Below are positions 60,973-64,000 of a DNA stretch of 64,000 nucleotides, piece by piece. Source of the stretch: Mallotus nudiflorus (taxonomy: Eukaryota; Streptophyta; Magnoliopsida; Malpighiales; Euphorbiaceae); assembly GCA_947683625.1 (NCBI GenBank), contig CANTUR010000893.1:186001-250000 (forward strand), in the 5' to 3' direction. A program made the translations under genes and the position numbers. The notes under the pieces are model-generated. The model had not been told where the DNA came from and did not search any database. It was given only the letters and a program-made list of their open reading frames with translations. Each line of letters starts with the position of its first letter. Within the stretch, counting starts at the first letter, position 1.

Positions 60973-60977
60973 ACACC

Positions 60978-63647
60978 ATTAAAATATAGTTAATTATTTT
61001 AATCATATATAATTAGTATGTAATGTTTCATATTACTTTATACATATATAATTAGTATTTATTTATGTAATATTTCATAAAATACATATATTAACACAAA
61101 TTGTATAATATTTAATTATTAAGTAAAAATAAAAACTAGTATTATATAATAATGTCAAATTAATAAATAATGTATAATATATAATTAGTATTATATAATA
61201 ATACCAAATTATTATGTAACATTACAATTGCTTATAGTATCAAAATTATGTAGCTTTGGAGTTTTGTTGTTATAGATTAATTGTGTTTTAATTAGTTAAT
61301 ATTAATATTTATGATATCTATGATTTGTTAGTTAGAGATAATATGCTATTTATATATTAATTTAAATTTACACTACTCAATATTAATATTTATTTATTAC
61401 TTTAAAATGCAAATATTAACACAATTTTGTATTATCCTAGAGATTTAATAGTTGCTAGATATAGATATTATGCTATTTAAATTAAGATTAAATGCAAATT
61501 AATAAATATTTAATGACTATTTTATAATATTTAATTATTGATTAAAACTATATTTAATATGTAATGTTTGATATTACTTAATACATATATAATTAGTAAT
61601 TTGTTAGTTAGAGATAATATGCTATTTATATATTAATTTAAATTACTTAATATTAATATTTATTTATTACTTTAAAATACAAATATTAACACAATGTTGT
61701 ATTATCTTAGAGATTTATTATTTGTTAGTTATAGATATTCTGCTATTTAAATTAGGGTTAAATGCAAATTAATAAGTATTTAATGACTATTCTATAATAT
61801 TTAATTATTGATTAAAACTATACTTAGAGCCAGTTTGATTTAACTATTTCTATCAGTTGATAGCAAATGATCGATAGCTGATAACTGTTTTGTAATAGTA
61901 TTTTGTAAATGCATGTGAACTGTTTTGGTTGGTATATAAAATGATTATTTTAGACATAATTTATTTATTTATACAAATAAATAATATATTATTAAATTCA
62001 TAATTTTTAAATAATAATAATAATTTTAAATAATTATATATTATTAAATTCATAATTTTTTTAATAAGTGTAAAATAATATTATTTAATTTTTCTTTTTT
62101 AATAAACTAATTTAATTTTCATGCAATAGCCCAAAATTTTATTTATCAAAACATGTGAGACTTTTTATAGTATAATTAGATTATCAAATTCTTTGTTAAT
62201 ACGATAAAAACAACAATAATAATAAAATAACAATAATAATAATAAATATTGTATCTAAAATTATATCTAAAAGACTAAATATCTTAAATAATATTAATAA
62301 TGAGAATTAAAAAAAAAAGGACAAATTAGAAGGAAAGAGAGAATTAGAAATAGTGGAGCGCGGATCAGTAATTGAATATATGCTTCTTATCCAATTAATG
62401 AAAGCAGATACACCAGGCTATTCTAAACATCATTTGTCCATTGTTTCTAATAACTTTTATACGGTTAATTTTGTAAAGTTAAAAAAATTATAATGAGCTG
62501 TTTCAAAAAAAGCTAGGATTTGTAATTGACTGAATCAGTAGCTGAACAGATTATTAAAATTTACCAAACATAATTTTTTCAACCTTTTAACAACAAACCT
62601 CTGATAACTACTCCAAAAAAACTAAACCAAACACCCTTTTAATATGTAATGTTTCATATTACTTAATACATATATAATTAGTATTATATAATAATGCCAA
62701 ATTATTATATAACATTACAATTGGTTATAGTATCAAAACTAAGTAGCTTTGGAGTTTTGTTGTTAGAGATTAATTGTGTTTTGATTAGTTAACATTAATA
62801 TTTATGATATCTATGATTTATTAGTTAGAAATAATATGCTATTTAATATTAATTTAAATTTATATTAATTAATATTAATATTTATTTATTACTTTAAAAT
62901 ATAAATATTAACACAATTTTATATTATCCTAGAGATTTATTATTTGTTAGTTATAGATATTATGCTATTTAAATTAGGGTTAAATGCAAATAAATAAGTA
63001 TTTAATGATTATTGTATAATATTTAATTATTGGTTAAAACTATACTTAATATGTAATGTTTGATATTACTTAATACATATGTAATTAGTATTATATAATA
63101 ACACCAAATTATTACATAACATTACAATTGCTTATAGTATCAAAACTACGTAGTTTTGAAGTTTTGTTGTTATAGATTAATTGTGTTGTAATTAGTTAAT
63201 ATTAATATTTGTGATATATATTATTTGTTAGTTAGAGATAATATGCTATTTATATATTAATTTAAATTTACATTACTTAATATTAATTTTTATTTATTAT
63301 TTTAAAATATAAATATTAACCCAATTTTGTATTATCCTAGTGATTTATTATTTGTTAGTTATATATATTATACTATTTAATTAGGGTTAAATGCAAATTA
63401 ATAAGTATTTAATAACTATTGTATAATATTTAATTATTGATTAAAACTATACTTAATATGTAATGTTCAATATTACTTAATACATATAGAATTAGTATTA
63501 TTTAATAATGCCAAATTATATATAACATTACAATTGCTTATAGTATCAAAACTACGTAGCTTTAGAGTTTTGTTGTTATAGATTAATTGTGTTTTAATTA
63601 GTCAATATTAATATTTATGATATCTATGATTTGTTAGTTAGAGATAA
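60978..63647. repeat. 407-bp AT-rich tandem satellite
   Basis: AATATGTAATG starts at 62641, 63048 and 63455, an exact 407-bp step. Earlier, diverged copies begin near 61015 (expanded) and 61556 (about 270 bp, deleted). Units contain AACATTACAATTGCTTATAG and TAGCTTTGGAGTTTTGTTGT. No coding. It is cut by an LTR at 63648 and by a MITE at 61827. Confidence 0.85.
61824..62641. mobile_element. PIF/Harbinger (Tourist-like) non-autonomous insertion, 812 bp
   Basis: Sits in a satellite unit between duplicated TTA (61824-61826 and 62639-62641); the empty site is seen at 63041-63055. The ends GAGCCAGTTTGATTTAACT and, reversed, AAGGGTGTTTGGTTTAGTT form imperfect inverted repeats, with the GTTTGGTTTAG text usual in such elements. 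No transposase. TTA target and ends fit PIF/Harbinger; the family is inference. Confidence 0.7.
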
Positions 63648-64000
63648 TGTCACGACCCAAACCGGGGCCATGACCGACGTTAGGGAACAGGAATTTTTTC
63701 GAATCCGAAATCCGTAACAAGCCTTAAAAGAATAAAAACATACAATAAATAAATAAATATACCATAATTAAAATACATAAGAATTTAAAACTTAATAATT
63801 ATGATAAAATAATCTCTACATATCATAAAATAAAATGTTTAATACATCATTCAGAGATATAACTCTCTGAATTTAAAACCAACATATATAATATAGAGTA
63901 CCACTTCCGACTAACATAAATATAACTACTATAATTTTCTAGAATACAATATAAAACTAGGTAAAAGATTTACATAATAAAGTCAGGGCAGAAGAAATTC
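63648..64000 (-). mobile_element. Partial LTR, same family as the 3.2-kb solo LTR
   Basis: TGTCACGACCCAAACCGGGG and the next ~70 bp match 33658 onward (GCCATGACCG, TAGGGAAC, GAATCCG, AACAAGCC). It interrupts a satellite unit after GAGATAA and runs off the window edge, so solo or full-length status is unknown. Confidence 0.75.

Larger units (their letters stand above)
15948..60977 (+). mobile_element. Tat-type element 'D', 45 kb with nested insertions
   Basis: Left LTR at 15953 and right LTR ending at 60972 are the same subfamily and point the same way. They are flanked by identical 5-bp duplications ACACC (15948-15952 and 60973-60977), so they are the two ends of one insertion into the copia RT. 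What is left of D itself is 15953-17905 and 50934-60972: LTR, gag from the middle on, a linker, an antisense PMD gene, a 117-bp tandem array, polypurine tract and LTR. The primer site, leader and gag start were lost at 17905. The 33 kb between is opposite-strand insertions. By eye the two LTRs differ at roughly one base in ten, so D is old. Confidence 0.85.

Noticed and set aside
1..64000. Host genes, tRNA, rRNA or miRNA genes
   Set aside because: No tRNA cloverleaf, rRNA block or clear host exon structure outside the elements was seen by eye; a tRNAscan and a protein search would be needed to exclude small or diverged ones.

Overview
The window is intergenic, repeat-filled nuclear DNA from a flowering plant, probably a eudicot. 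It is AT-rich and consists of LTR retrotransposons nested in one another. Ty1/copia and Ty3/gypsy protein families, PIF/Harbinger-like and solo-LTR insertions and plant-only protein domains (PMD, DUF7745) all point to a plant; the species cannot be named from the sequence. I find no intact host gene, no tRNA or rRNA gene and no CRISPR. Almost every reading frame is broken by stops or frameshifts.

Layout. (1) 1-4682: an LTR/promoter remnant, plain AT-rich DNA and a 2.25-kb solo LTR (2222-4472). (2) 4683-12641: Tat-type gypsy element 'A' (+ strand, target duplication ATAAG). It keeps 5' LTR, gag and protease but is deleted from there into its 3' LTR. (3) About 12864-15952: a decayed copia element cut in its reverse transcriptase by (4) element 'D' (+ strand), whose LTRs lie at 15953-17905 and 58916-60972 with matching target duplications ACACC. 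D therefore spans 45 kb, most of it later insertions. (5) 17902-50933, inserted in D's gag on the opposite strand: the 3' half of element 'E'; a gag-only element 'F'; an LTR flanked by both a primer-binding site and a polypurine tract and containing a 3.2-kb solo LTR; and the most complete element, 'C', with gag, protease, RT, RNase H, second (archaeal-type) RNase H and integrase. (6) 50934-60972: the rest of D. (7) 60978-63647: a 407-bp AT-rich tandem satellite with a TTA-flanked MITE, then the start of another LTR at 63648.

Biology. The Tat assignment rests on the dual RNase H and a primer site matching tRNA-Arg. Elements E, C and D each carry, between pol and 3' LTR and on the strand opposite to gag-pol, a gene with its own TATA box and several GT-AG introns that encodes a plant mobile domain (PMD) protein. 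A second antisense gene (DUF7745-like) follows it. Antisense introns cannot be spliced from the genomic RNA, which explains how they survive retrotransposition. D and F share one gag-plus-linker architecture from which protease and RT-RNH-INT are missing, so they look like non-autonomous relatives moved by C-like elements. The 3' ends carry variable 117/118-bp tandem arrays, and a GATCGG palindrome recurs both in LTRs and in the antisense-gene introns.
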